A stretch of DNA of 40,509 nt from positions 1 to 40,509 of the forward strand of contig DATNEW010000030.1 of assembly GCA_035606695.1 (NCBI GenBank), read 5' to 3'. The notes below the pieces were generated by a model that was not told where the DNA came from, ran no database searches, and was given only the letters and a program-made list of their open reading frames with translations. Positions 9,289 through 17,137 of this stretch are shown here, piece after piece. The DNA comes from Gemmatimonadaceae bacterium. Its GTDB lineage: Bacteria; Gemmatimonadota; Gemmatimonadetes; Gemmatimonadales; Gemmatimonadaceae. How positions within the stretch are numbered: position 1 is the stretch's first letter; each line of letters begins with the position of its first letter. The translations under genes were made by a program, and so were the position numbers.

Positions 9289-9339
9289 AACAATCACGGC
9301 GGGGGTGTGACGCTCGGATCGCGTTTCCTGAAATCGCGG

Positions 9340-9394
9340 TACATCGCACGCCCATCGCACGCACACCGCATGTCCATCGCACGTACGTCGCGCC
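9340..9394. repeat. 11-bp imperfect tandem repeat x5
   Basis: Five consecutive 11-mers, including TACATCGCACG, CCCATCGCACG and TCCATCGCACG, with the others more diverged. It is in the divergent intergenic region and resembles, on the opposite strand, the 11-mers between the tRNA genes at the right end. Confidence 0.75.
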
Positions 9395-9466
9395 TACGAC
9401 AGATGACGTATGCCTCGCCGCACCGCAGCTCGGCAGCTTGTGCGGGTCGCCAACCCGAGAGTGCAC

Positions 9467-10003
9467 ATGCGTCGTGCAGCGCTTTGTATCAGTCTTGTGT
9501 GTTCCGTCACGTCAATTCGCTCCACCCACGCGCAACTGCCGGTCGCGCCAGTGCTCGTCGTGCGCGCCGCGGAGTATGTGTTGAACGACGATCGGTCCGG
9601 CCCTCGCGTCGGCGTCGGGTACATCGCGGGCGGCAGCGTCACGGCGCAGAATCAAGGCAAGTCGTTCGCGCCCGTCACGTCGATGTTCGGCTGGCAGCTC
9701 GAACGCCAATTTCCGACCGGCCGCAAGGACGAGCCGCTGCCAGTGACGGAGTTCGTCGTGCTCGTCGCGGGCATGGAACAAGGTCTTTTCCTGCCGAGTG
9801 CGACGTGGCTGCTCGGGTTGCGGCAGCCGAACGGGTGGGAAGCGGGCGTCGGGCCGGCACTCACCGGTGCCGGGGTGCAGCTCGCGTTCGCCGCGGGAGT
9901 GACCCACGAAGTCGGACGGCTGAACGTGCCGGTGAATCTGGCGATCGCGCCCGGGCGGCGCGGCGCGGCGATCTCGCTGACGACGGGATTCAACGTGCAC
10001 TAA
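9467..10003 (+). CDS. Small secreted protein of unknown function
   Basis: 178 residues if started at the ATG at 9467, with a signal peptide (hydrophobic core LCISLVCSVT, cleavage likely after HA near residue 22). The mature part is rich in Gly, Val and aromatic residues and has alternating hydrophobic strands (VGVGYIAGG, FVVLVAGME, GVQLAFAAGV, AAISLTTGF). This suggests a small outer-membrane or periplasmic beta-protein. A longer start at 9410 would bury the signal peptide. It is followed by a strong terminator. No family is recognised. Confidence 0.7.
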   Translation: MRRAALCISLVCSVTSIRSTHAQLPVAPVLVVRAAEYVLNDDRSGPRVGVGYIAGGSVTAQNQGKSFAPVTSMFGWQLERQFPTGRKDEPLPVTEFVVLVAGMEQGLFLPSATWLLGLRQPNGWEAGVGPALTGAGVQLAFAAGVTHEVGRLNVPVNLAIAPGRRGAAISLTTGFNVH

Positions 10004-10084
10004 GCTCGCGCCAGCCTGTTACCAACCCTTCAATAGCGTTTCACTCGGCTCCGGCCGCTCAGCGCATCGCCCGGAGCCCCGATC

Positions 10085-10121
10085 AAGCCCTCTCATGAGA
10101 CATTCCTCATGGAGGGCTTTT
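10085..10121 (+). terminator. Rho-independent terminator
   Basis: A long stem of arms AAGCCCTC (10085-10092) with GAGGGCTT (10112-10119), extended by CATGAG (10094-10099) with CTCATG (10106-10111), and a 6-nt loop. It ends in TTTT. It separates the secreted-protein gene from the RiPP locus. Confidence 0.85.
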
Positions 10122-10257
10122 CGGTTGCGACACCGCCCGCCTCGAGTGGATGCGCGTGTCTACGCGGTAGAGCCCTGACTCCATCGCGTCGGTCCCCCGC
10201 TTACACGCCGTGCGACGTAAACGTTTCTCGCACAACACGTTCGCGCGCGCAACGGAT

Positions 10258-10274
10258 TGGGCACACGCGTTGCC
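10258..10274 (+). promoter_or_regulatory. sigma54 (-24/-12) promoter P1 for the precursor/LanM1 operon
   Basis: GGGCACACGCGTTGCC contains GG at 10260-10261 and GC at 10272-10273, separated by exactly 10 nt, with GGCAC and TTGC matching the RpoN consensus TGGCAC-N5-TTGC. It lies 57 nt upstream of the first precursor start. A near-identical box lies upstream of the precursor at 17225. Confidence 0.7.
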
Positions 10275-10330
10275 TTCGCACTCGTGCAATTCACCGTCGC
10301 CCTTGCCCTTGCCCATTCCGGAGAACGACC

Positions 10331-10720
10331 ATGCCCGCGACGACTCACGACCGAGTGAGACAGCACCAGTCCGACCCCGCGTTCGTCGCCCAGGCGAACG
10401 ATTTCTACGCGCGCCTGCTCGAGCGCTCGGCCGTCGATCGCACGTTTCGTCAGAAGCTGCTGACCGACTCGCGTGCCGCGCTCGCCGAGTTCGGCGGCCG
10501 CGATCCGTCACAGGTCTCCTCGAACATCGTGTTCGTCGAAAACACGGCCGACGCGACCATCGTGCTGCCCGACTTCGTCGGCGAGAACACGGAGCTCTCG
10601 GATCAGCAGCTCGAGAGCGTGGCCGGAGGAACCGACCTCACGAGCATCGTCATCACGGCCGTCGTCCTCTACGATGCGGCCGTCGACTACGTGCGAAGCA
10701 AGATGCCGCAGGTTCCGTGA
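10331..10720 (+). CDS. NHLP-leader RiPP precursor, hydrophobic core
   Basis: 129 residues. The long nitrile-hydratase-alpha-like leader has FYARLLERSAVDRTFRQKLL, then NIVFVENTADATIVLP, ELSDQQLESVAGG. It ends at the double glycine 99-100, where the C39 exporter would cut. The predicted core is 29 residues (101-129), rich in Val, Ile and Ala, and has Thr and Ser but no Cys. It can therefore be dehydrated but not closed by lanthionine. The ATG at 10331 follows CCGGAGAACG. It is the first gene of the LanM1 operon, and the next gene is a tandem paralogue with a similar ribosome-site context. Confidence 0.9.
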   Translation: MPATTHDRVRQHQSDPAFVAQANDFYARLLERSAVDRTFRQKLLTDSRAALAEFGGRDPSQVSSNIVFVENTADATIVLPDFVGENTELSDQQLESVAGGTDLTSIVITAVVLYDAAVDYVRSKMPQVP

Positions 10721-10782
10721 GCGTCCAGGCATTCCGAAACGCTCATACGCTGTCACGCGCAGGACATTCCGGAGATCACGCC

Positions 10783-11133
10783 ATGACGTCGACGACGAAC
10801 GCACAGATGCACCATGCCGAAACCGCCTACGCGAAGCTGCTCGAGCGCTCGGCGGTCGATCGCGACTTCCGGCGACAGCTGCTGACGAATCCGCGCGCGG
10901 CGCTGGCCGCGATCACAGGACGCGAGGTCGCGGAGTCCGTCACCATCAAATTCGTCGAGAATACCGCCGACGCGACGATCGTACTGCCGAACTTCGTCGG
11001 CGACGCCGAGTTGTCGGAGGCGGACCTGTCGGCCGTCGCCGGCGGCACGAACGTGCTGACACTTCCGCTGGCCGCGATCCTGATCGGCCAGGTGTTGCCC
11101 GAGACCCTGCGCGGCGGCGATCCCGCCCCATAG
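10783..11133 (+). CDS. NHLP-leader RiPP precursor, hydrophobic core
   Basis: 116 residues and a paralogue of the preceding gene: LLERSAVDRDFRRQLL, then IKFVENTADATIVLPNF and ELSEADLSAVAGG. The double glycine is at 87-88. The core (89-116) contains LTLPLAAILIGQVLP and ends GGDPAP, with Thr but no Cys. The upstream CATTCCGGAGA is identical to that of the previous precursor, which points to tandem duplication. It is co-transcribed with LanM1. Confidence 0.9.
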   Translation: MTSTTNAQMHHAETAYAKLLERSAVDRDFRRQLLTNPRAALAAITGREVAESVTIKFVENTADATIVLPNFVGDAELSEADLSAVAGGTNVLTLPLAAILIGQVLPETLRGGDPAP

Positions 11134-11206
11134 ACCACGCGCACCGTTCGCCGAACGTCGAGTGCAGGAACCGCATCATCACCGTCGCATCATCACAGGA
11201 GACGAT

Positions 11207-11389
11207 ATGTCGAAGAAAAAGACGAAGAAGCGCGTGAGCCCCAGCGAAGACCAGCCGCTGTCCGACACGGCGCTCGAGAGCGTCGCCGGCGGATGCCAGA
11301 TCGGCTGCAGCAACGAGAAGACGTGCATCGACATCATGTCGGGCGACGTCGACCGTCTGACGGTGCTCCAACAAGCCGGCGGCCTATAA
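11207..11389 (+). CDS. Short-leader RiPP precursor, three-cysteine core
   Basis: 60 residues. The leader is only 29 residues, Lys-rich (MSKKKTKKRVSPSE) then LSDTALESVAGG. The core begins CQIGCSNEKTC and has 31 residues with three Cys plus Ser and Thr, so it is a plausible lanthionine substrate for LanM1. The leader keeps only the C-terminal recognition/cleavage part of the long NHLP leaders (compare LSDQQLESVAGG). The ribosome site AGGAGA lies ahead of the ATG at 11207. The next gene encodes a paralogous core. Confidence 0.88.
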   Translation: MSKKKTKKRVSPSEDQPLSDTALESVAGGCQIGCSNEKTCIDIMSGDVDRLTVLQQAGGL

Positions 11390-11425
11390 CACCCCAACCG
11401 CGCAGTCGCGCACAGAGGATTCGAG

Positions 11426-11632
11426 ATGTCAAACGACAATACGCCCAAGGGAACGAACTCGCCGTCCACGCCGTCGGATCGCAAGCGCGTCGCGCCGTCC
11501 GATCCGAGCGAAGTCACCGACGAGGCGCTGGAGAGCGTCGCCGGCGGCTGCGAGATCGGATGCAGTGCGAACAGCTGCGCCGACATGGTCTCGCTGGAGC
11601 GGCCAACGTTCCTTCAGCAGTTCAACGGCTGA
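11426..11632 (+). CDS. Short-leader RiPP precursor, three-cysteine core (paralogue)
   Basis: 68 residues. The leader is 41 residues and ends VTDEALESVAGG. The core CEIGCSANSC... (27 residues) shares the C-x-I-G-C-S start and a C-terminal LQQ with the preceding precursor, so the two could be a pair acting together. Ser and Thr are available for dehydration. The ribosome site AGAGGA precedes the ATG. A strong hairpin starts 7 nt after the stop. Confidence 0.88.
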   Translation: MSNDNTPKGTNSPSTPSDRKRVAPSDPSEVTDEALESVAGGCEIGCSANSCADMVSLERPTFLQQFNG

Positions 11633-11638
11633 TATGGC

Positions 11639-11666
11639 GCGCGCCATTCCATTCCGAATGGCGCGC
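11639..11666 (+). terminator. Intra-operon hairpin, probable partial terminator or processing site
   Basis: The perfect 10-bp arms GCGCGCCATT (11639-11648) and AATGGCGCGC (11657-11666) have an 8-nt loop and are followed by TTCCCCTTT. It lies between the Cys-type and Pro-type precursors. Because it lacks a clean T run, partial read-through towards LanM1 is likely. Confidence 0.6.
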
Positions 11667-11692
11667 TTCCCCTTTCTGAACTTGGAGCAACA

Positions 11693-11887
11693 ATGAGCAA
11701 GAAACGCCGCGTGAAACCAAGCGCCAATCAGGAGCTCGACGACGCCTCGCTCGAGAACGTCGCGGGCGGCACGCAGAACCTGACGACGCCGGTCCTCACC
11801 GTGTACGACCCGCCGAGCACGATCGTCGTCATCGATCCGATTCCCGAGCCGATCATTCCGATCAACCCGACGATCCCGGTGAAGTAG
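11693..11887 (+). CDS. Short-leader RiPP precursor, proline-rich core
   Basis: 64 residues. The basic leader MSKKRRVKPS is followed by ELDDASLENVAGG (GG 25-26). The 38-residue core starts TQNLTTPVLTVYD and ends in a Pro/Ile tract containing PEPIIPINP. It has Thr and Ser but no Cys. The tail is shared with the next precursor. The ribosome site TTGGAG precedes the ATG. Confidence 0.88.
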   Translation: MSKKRRVKPSANQELDDASLENVAGGTQNLTTPVLTVYDPPSTIVVIDPIPEPIIPINPTIPVK

Positions 11888-11937
11888 CGCGCTCGAGATC
11901 GCACGTCATACGCTTTGACCTACAGCAAGGAGCAATC

Positions 11938-12138
11938 ATGTCCGACGAGAACCGCAAACGCGTATCGCCGAATCAGGAAGAAGGACAGCTCGATGACGCG
12001 ACGCTCGAGAGCGTCGCGGGCGGATGCGAGATGGGAACGAGCATCCAGACCACGGTGATCATCACCCGTCCGATCGAGCCGATCATCCCGCTGCCGGAAC
12101 CGATCATCCCGATCAATCCGATCATCGAGTTGAGCTGA
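11938..12138 (+). CDS. Short-leader RiPP precursor, proline-rich core with one cysteine
   Basis: 66 residues. The leader ends QLDDATLESVAGG (GG 28-29). The core starts CEMGTSIQTTVIITR and continues with two EPIIP units ending PEPIIPINPII. The single Cys just after GG and several Thr/Ser would allow one ring at most. It appears to combine the CE(I/M)G start of the Cys-type cores with the Pro-rich tail of the preceding gene. AAGGAG precedes the ATG, and LanM1 begins 8 nt after the stop. Confidence 0.88.
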   Translation: MSDENRKRVSPNQEEGQLDDATLESVAGGCEMGTSIQTTVIITRPIEPIIPLPEPIIPINPIIELS

Positions 12139-12146
12139 CACGTCGT

Positions 12147-15100
12147 ATGTCGCCGCTCGCGGACGTCATCACGCGCGCGGCCACGCTCGAGGAACGGCGC
12201 GCTCGCGGTGCTCACCCTCCGGTGACCACCCCAGCGCGCCGACTCGACGCGTGGCAGTCGATCGTCGCGCGCGGTGATGCGGAGCGTTGGCGCCGCCGCC
12301 TTCGCCACGATGGTATCGATCCCTCGACCGCGGCAAGTCTGGTCGAATCCTCGGGCGACGCGACCGACCGCGAGCGCGGTGCGCGCTGGTGGGAACTGCT
12401 GCAGTCCGCGATCGCGATCGCGGCTCAATCGACGGATTGGCACGCCTCGACAGATCGCGCATTGCGCGCCGAGGCGCCGTACCCGTTCGAGCACGTGCTG
12501 CTGCCCTTCATCGTCACGGCCCGTGCCGCGATCCGTACACCGCACCTGGCCGCGTTCACCGCGGCCGCGCAGGCGCAACTCGAGCGCGCGCTGCTCCGCC
12601 GCCTGACGTCGATCGCGGCGCCCATACTATATGAAGAGTTCACCGCCGCGGGCGGGGGCATCGAGTTGGACGACGCCATGCCGGAGCGCACTGCCCCGCG
12701 CGAGATCTACGATCGGTTCGTGTGCGCCCAATGCGCCGGCGCAATGGCCGACGTCTTCGCGCGATACGCGGCGCTGGCGCGCCTCCTTGCCACGCGCTGC
12801 GTGATGTGGGCGGAAGCAACGGCAGAATTGTGCGATCAACTCGCGGCGGATCGCCGGGTAATCGAGCATACCTTCACCGACGATCGCCCACTCGGCGACG
12901 TCGTGAACGCGCAGTCGGAGTTGTCGGACTCGCACAACGGCGGGCGGATGGTCAGCATCCTGACCTTCTCCAACGGCCTCACGCTCGTGCACAAGCCACG
13001 GTCACTCGCTCCGGAGCGCGCGTTTCAGGCGTTCGTGGAATGGGCGAACGCCGCGGGTGTAACCCCGGCGCTTCCCGCGCTCCGCGCGATCGATTGCGGC
13101 GATCGCGGCTGGATGGAGTACGGCGAAGCCGCGCCGTGCACGACTCGCGCTGGCGCGGCGCTCTACTATCGTCGCGCCGGGATGCTGGCGTGCTCGATGT
13201 ATCTCATCGGCGGCAAGGATCTGCATAGCGGAAACGTTCTCGCGCGCGGTGCCGAGCCGCTGTTGATCGACCTCGAGATGCTGGTGCAACCGACGGTGCC
13301 TGACGAGCGGATTGCCGACGCGGCCGCGGTCGGCACGTGGCGGCACGTGCACGGGTCGGTGCTTTCGTCCTATCTGATCCCGATGCTGTGCCGCGACGCG
13401 CACGGTGGCACGTTTACCGAGGGCGGCTTCGCTCGCGGGGACGCCGGACGCGAAGGTGCGGCGCGACGCTGGTATGACGTGAATACGGACGCGATGGCGC
13501 TGTATGAGGAACCCGCGTTTCGCCCGGCGGGCAGCAACGTTCCGCAAGACGTCGACGGCTTCACGCGAGACGACGAATTCGTCGCGCTCGTTCGCGGCTT
13601 TAGAGATTTCTATACTTTCCTGATGAGCCGGCGCGCCGAGTTGATGGCGCCGGACGGTCCGCTGACGGCGTTCGGGCCGCTGCGCGTCAGGCTTCTGCTT
13701 CGCTCGACAGACGTCTATGACGGACTGCTGCGCCGCGCGCTGCGCCCCGAGGCGATGGTCACGGGCGCGGATCGAAGCATCGACTTCGATGCCTTGCGCC
13801 GCCCGTTTCTTCGGGGGCCGGAGCGGCATCGCCTGTGGGATGCCGTGGCCTGCGAGGTGGCGGCGCTCGAGCGCGGCGACGTGCCGATTTTTCATATGCA
13901 GGCGGACGGCACCGCGCTCTTGTCCGGCGAGCGGACCGTCGTCGCCGACTACGCCATGTCGCCGGGGTTCGCGCAAATGGCCGCGCGCGTGCGACGTCTG
14001 GGCGCGGCCGATCTCGAGCGGCAGACGCATTTTCTGCGCGTCGCGTGGTCGAGCTACCGCGCGCGATGGGACGCCGCACGACTCGAGGCGAGCGCACACG
14101 CGGCGCCTCCCTCCTCCGACGCGCGCATGCTTGGCGAGGATCGCGCAATGAGCGCGGCGGTGGCCATCGCCGCATCGCTTCGCCGGACCGCCGTCAAATC
14201 GCCCCGCGGCGGCGCGGAATGGATGACACTCGGCGACCGCGGCCTGACGCGCACCGATCTCAGCTTCGCCAACGGCCGTGCCGGTGTCGCCCTCTTCTAC
14301 TCGGCATTGAGTAAACTGGGATTTAACAATTATTATGCCGACGCCTTGGCGCCGATCGAGCCGCTGCTCGCGGCCGACGAGACGCGCGTCCGGCAGTTGG
14401 TGCACAGCCACGGCATCGGCGGCGCGCGTGGCGTCGGTGGGATCATCTACGCGCTGACGCGCATCGGACAATGGCTCGGTGAGCCGGCGGCACTGCGTGC
14501 GGCCGAGCGATTTGCCGGAGCGCTCACGCAGGAGCGGATCGGGGCCGATCGCAAGCTCGACGTATTCGCCGGCTCGGCCGGCGCGATGCTCGGGTTGCTC
14601 GCGCTGCACGAAGCGACGGGCAGCGGCACGTCGCTCGCCGCGGCCGTGTGGTGCGGACGGCATCTGCTGTCGCGGCGGAGCATCGATCGCGGTAAGCACC
14701 GCGCATGGAGAACGCTCAACCGTGAGCTGACCGGCGGCTTCGGACATGGCGCGGCGGGAATCGCGTACGCGTTGGACCGTCTGCGGAACGCGGTCCACGA
14801 CGAGACCATGAGGGACGCGATTCAGGAAGCAATCGACGACACGATCGACTTCGAGGGTTCGTTGTACGTGCCCGAAGCCGGCAACTGGGCGAGCAATTCA
14901 CGGCGGGTGCGCGCGCTCGGCGAAGGTGCCGACAGCGCGCCGCTGATCTGCGGCTGGTGTCACGGCGCGGCCGGCATCGGGCTCGGACGCCTGGCCCTGC
15001 GCGATCACGCGAAGCTCAGCGGCGACGACATCGAGCGGGCGCTGGCGGCGATGCGCGCGAACGAGAGTGCGCCGCCGCCGCAGGACCATCTCTGTTGCGG

Positions 15101-15347
15101 CAATGCCGGACGCATCGAGCTGCTGTTGTACGCCGGCATGCGGCTTGGTCGCGCGGATCTCACCGAACGAAGCCTTCGTTATGCGGCGAGTGTCGTCGAG
15201 CGCGCGCATGCGCGCACGAGCTGGGGCGCCGGCAGCGTCGACGACGGATTCGCGCCAACGATGTTCTTCGGTACCTCGGGCATCGGGTACGAATTGCTTC
15301 GCCTGCATCACACCGCCGAGCTGCCCAGCGTGCTTCTGTGGGGATGA
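12147..15347 (+). CDS. lanM: Class II lanthipeptide synthetase LanM1
   Basis: 1066 residues, the usual LanM length. The N-terminal DUF4135-type dehydratase has D261-x-H263 in SDSHNGGR, K283 in VHKPRS, D358-x-H360-xx-N363 in KDLHSGN, D375 in LLIDLEM, and R515/T521. All positions needed for Ser/Thr phosphorylation and phosphate elimination (by reference to CylM) are present. The C-terminal LanC domain has H867 in GFGHGAAG, C938-H939 in GWCHGAAG and C983-C984 in LCCGNAG. This is the three-Cys zinc site (CCG subtype, as in the substrate-tolerant ProcM group). It starts 8 nt after the last precursor and its stop overlaps the next ATG. Expected to act in the cytoplasm on the linked precursors. Confidence 0.95.
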   Translation: MSPLADVITRAATLEERRARGAHPPVTTPARRLDAWQSIVARGDAERWRRRLRHDGIDPSTAASLVESSGDATDRERGARWWELLQSAIAIAAQSTDWHASTDRALRAEAPYPFEHVLLPFIVTARAAIRTPHLAAFTAAAQAQLERALLRRLTSIAAPILYEEFTAAGGGIELDDAMPERTAPREIYDRFVCAQCAGAMADVFARYAALARLLATRCVMWAEATAELCDQLAADRRVIEHTFTDDRPLGDVVNAQSELSDSHNGGRMVSILTFSNGLTLVHKPRSLAPERAFQAFVEWANAAGVTPALPALRAIDCGDRGWMEYGEAAPCTTRAGAALYYRRAGMLACSMYLIGGKDLHSGNVLARGAEPLLIDLEMLVQPTVPDERIADAAAVGTWRHVHGSVLSSYLIPMLCRDAHGGTFTEGGFARGDAGREGAARRWYDVNTDAMALYEEPAFRPAGSNVPQDVDGFTRDDEFVALVRGFRDFYTFLMSRRAELMAPDGPLTAFGPLRVRLLLRSTDVYDGLLRRALRPEAMVTGADRSIDFDALRRPFLRGPERHRLWDAVACEVAALERGDVPIFHMQADGTALLSGERTVVADYAMSPGFAQMAARVRRLGAADLERQTHFLRVAWSSYRARWDAARLEASAHAAPPSSDARMLGEDRAMSAAVAIAASLRRTAVKSPRGGAEWMTLGDRGLTRTDLSFANGRAGVALFYSALSKLGFNNYYADALAPIEPLLAADETRVRQLVHSHGIGGARGVGGIIYALTRIGQWLGEPAALRAAERFAGALTQERIGADRKLDVFAGSAGAMLGLLALHEATGSGTSLAAAVWCGRHLLSRRSIDRGKHRAWRTLNRELTGGFGHGAAGIAYALDRLRNAVHDETMRDAIQEAIDDTIDFEGSLYVPEAGNWASNSRRVRALGEGADSAPLICGWCHGAAGIGLGRLALRDHAKLSGDDIERALAAMRANESAPPPQDHLCCGNAGRIELLLYAGMRLGRADLTERSLRYAASVVERAHARTSWGAGSVDDGFAPTMFFGTSGIGYELLRLHHTAELPSVLLWG

Positions 15348-16420
15348 TGGGTCTCGTCGATACACCATGGACCGCGGCTAACACGCTCGATCAGATCGCG
15401 CCGAGTTTTCCATCGGCGCTTGTCACTCGCGAAGCGCATACCGCGTTGCTCGCACTCGCGCGCCGGTTCCCCGCCTCGTATACGAACTGGATGTATCTCG
15501 AGTGTCGTCTTGCCTGGGCGCGGACCGAACGCGCTGACTTCATCCTGCGACTCACACGGCTGCCGAGCAGCGTGCCGCGCGAACTGATCGAGGAGATGTG
15601 GTTGGAGTTCGACGTCGCGACGAATGCCGATTTGGCGACAACGGCCGCGACGCCGGGCTTCTTTCTCCATCTGGCGCACGGCGCACGCGCGGCCGGTTCG
15701 CCCTTCGAGCGCGTAGAGAATGCGCAGCGCGCGCTCCGGGTGCTTCACGATGTCAGCGGGGTGGACTTCTCGTCGGCGGCGGCACTCGCGCTGGCGCGAT
15801 GCGTCCGCGCGCTGCGCGCGGGCGCCTCGCTTCTATACCTCGGTTGCTTCCCGCATCGATCCAACCTCGTTCGGCTCTGCGTGCTCGGGCTCGCGGATGC
15901 GGCGATCGCGGAATACTTGGAGCGCGTCGATTGGCCTGGCGACGTGACCGAAGTGAACGCATTGATCACGCCCTTTAGTCGCGCGAGCACCCGACCCGGT
16001 CGTGCGGTCGCGATCGTGCATCTCGATATTGGTGAATCTGGTGAATCCATTGCGCCGACGGTCGGCTTCGAGCTGGGCTTCGCGCGCGCATCGCAATCCG
16101 CCGGCCGGATCGAGGAGCAGGCGGTGCTAGACACGCTCGTTCGCGAAAGCCTCTGCACCAGTGCCGAACGCGAGGCGCTTGCGACGTGGCCAATGAGTCG
16201 CATCTCGACCATGCGCCACGAGCTGTGGCCGAGCGTCGTGACACGACGCCTCAACCACGTGAAGCTCACGCATGCGCCCGGCCGGCCAACGTTCGCGAAG
16301 GCGTATCTCGCGTTGTCGCACCGACAGCACGTTCCCCGATCACCTGACCGCCTGAACGTGCGCGCCTTCACGGGCGTGCCACCGTGCACGGCGAATCGGA
16401 CGCTGCTTTCCGTGAAGTAG
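15344..16420 (+). CDS. LanM1-coupled protein of unknown function
   Basis: 358 residues, translationally coupled to LanM1 through an ATGA overlap (ATG at 15344 or 15347). It has no signal peptide or membrane segment and no recognised catalytic motif. The N-terminal 220 residues are mostly helical. The C-terminal part has a mixed region (AIVHLDIGESGESIAPTV) and a conserved-looking tail VVTRRLNHVKLTHAPGRPTFAKAYLALSH. The coupling argues for a role with LanM1, for example as tailoring enzyme, chaperone or substrate selector. LanM2 has no equivalent partner in the window. Confidence 0.8.
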   Translation: MMGLVDTPWTAANTLDQIAPSFPSALVTREAHTALLALARRFPASYTNWMYLECRLAWARTERADFILRLTRLPSSVPRELIEEMWLEFDVATNADLATTAATPGFFLHLAHGARAAGSPFERVENAQRALRVLHDVSGVDFSSAAALALARCVRALRAGASLLYLGCFPHRSNLVRLCVLGLADAAIAEYLERVDWPGDVTEVNALITPFSRASTRPGRAVAIVHLDIGESGESIAPTVGFELGFARASQSAGRIEEQAVLDTLVRESLCTSAEREALATWPMSRISTMRHELWPSVVTRRLNHVKLTHAPGRPTFAKAYLALSHRQHVPRSPDRLNVRAFTGVPPCTANRTLLSVK

Positions 16421-16506
16421 AGTGCTGCATCCATCGCGACGTCGATCGCATCGGGTCCCGAATGTCACAACTCGTGATACGATCCTCGATTACGCTCGCG
16501 CGCCCT

Positions 16507-16523
16507 GCGGTATGAGCGTTGCG
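16507..16523 (+). promoter_or_regulatory. sigma54 (-24/-12) promoter P2 for the single precursor at 16584
   Basis: CGGTATGAGCGTTGCG contains GG at 16509-16510 and GC at 16521-16522 with exactly 10 nt between, and TTGC is present. It lies 61 nt before the precursor start. Confidence 0.6.
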
Positions 16524-16583
16524 CTGAACTTTAGAAACTTCTTAGTACACCCATGACGCGATCACCTCAGGTCCGGAGCCGAT

Positions 16584-16931
16584 ATGGCATCGAATGAAAG
16601 CCACTCGGAAGCGATGCAGCGTATTCTGGCGCGCGCGGCGACGGACGCCTCGTTCCGTGCCGAGCTGCTCGTCGATCCGCGGGCTGCGATCAACCGCGCG
16701 TTCGCGATCGCGATTCCCGTCGGATTTCGTCTCAAGTTCATCGAGCGCGATCCCGGCGTCGATGCACTCGTCGTGCTGCCGGACCTGCGGCCGCCCGACG
16801 GTGAGCTGAGCGACGATGCCCTCGACGCCGTGAGCGGGGGCACCCAGACCGATGACCCGTCGAACTTCATCTGGTCCGATCCGTCGCCGCCGCCGCCGCC
16901 GCCCCCCGGTGGTGGGAACGACGGCCCGTGA
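16584..16931 (+). CDS. NHLP-leader RiPP precursor, polyproline core
   Basis: 115 residues. The NHLP-type leader has ILARAATDASFRAELLVDPRA, RLKFIERDPGVDALVVLPDL and ELSDDALDAVSGG (GG 85-86). The 29-residue core TQTDDPSNFIWSDPS continues into seven consecutive Pro and a Gly-rich end. It has no Cys. It stands alone between its own sigma54-type box and a long hairpin. The leader also resembles the nitrile hydratase alpha N-terminus, but there is no catalytic Cys motif and the protein is far too short to be the enzyme. Confidence 0.85.
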   Translation: MASNESHSEAMQRILARAATDASFRAELLVDPRAAINRAFAIAIPVGFRLKFIERDPGVDALVVLPDLRPPDGELSDDALDAVSGGTQTDDPSNFIWSDPSPPPPPPPGGGNDGP

Positions 16932-16968
16932 GACGCAGCGCGCGGGACTGAAGCGACCCTCGTGACTT

Positions 16969-17002
16969 GAATGCCGGCGCAAGGACGAATGCGCCGGCAT
17001 TC
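16969..17002. terminator. Strong hairpin, probable terminator of the 16584 unit
   Basis: Perfect 13-bp arms GAATGCCGGCGCA (16969-16981) and TGCGCCGGCATTC (16990-17002) with an 8-nt loop. No T run follows on either strand, so it is not a canonical intrinsic terminator. Confidence 0.6.
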
Positions 17003-17137
17003 GTGCGTCTACCGGTCGCGGTGCGCCGGATCGTTCGCTCTAAAAAATAGAGGGTTCGATCCTGTTCGTCGGAGGCGCTCGCCGACGATGAATGCGATAA
17101 CTCATTGCGGGGATATGAGTTCTCTCATTCGCGCGAG

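Noticed and set aside
12024..12146. Upstream extension of LanM1
   Set aside because: It would overlap the precursor at 11938 in another frame and adds a low-complexity His/Asp/Pro stretch; the ATG at 12147 fits better.
13002..14798. 598-residue ORF on the minus strand
   Set aside because: Antisense shadow of LanM1 in GC-rich DNA: Arg/Ala/His-rich, no domain, no ribosome site.
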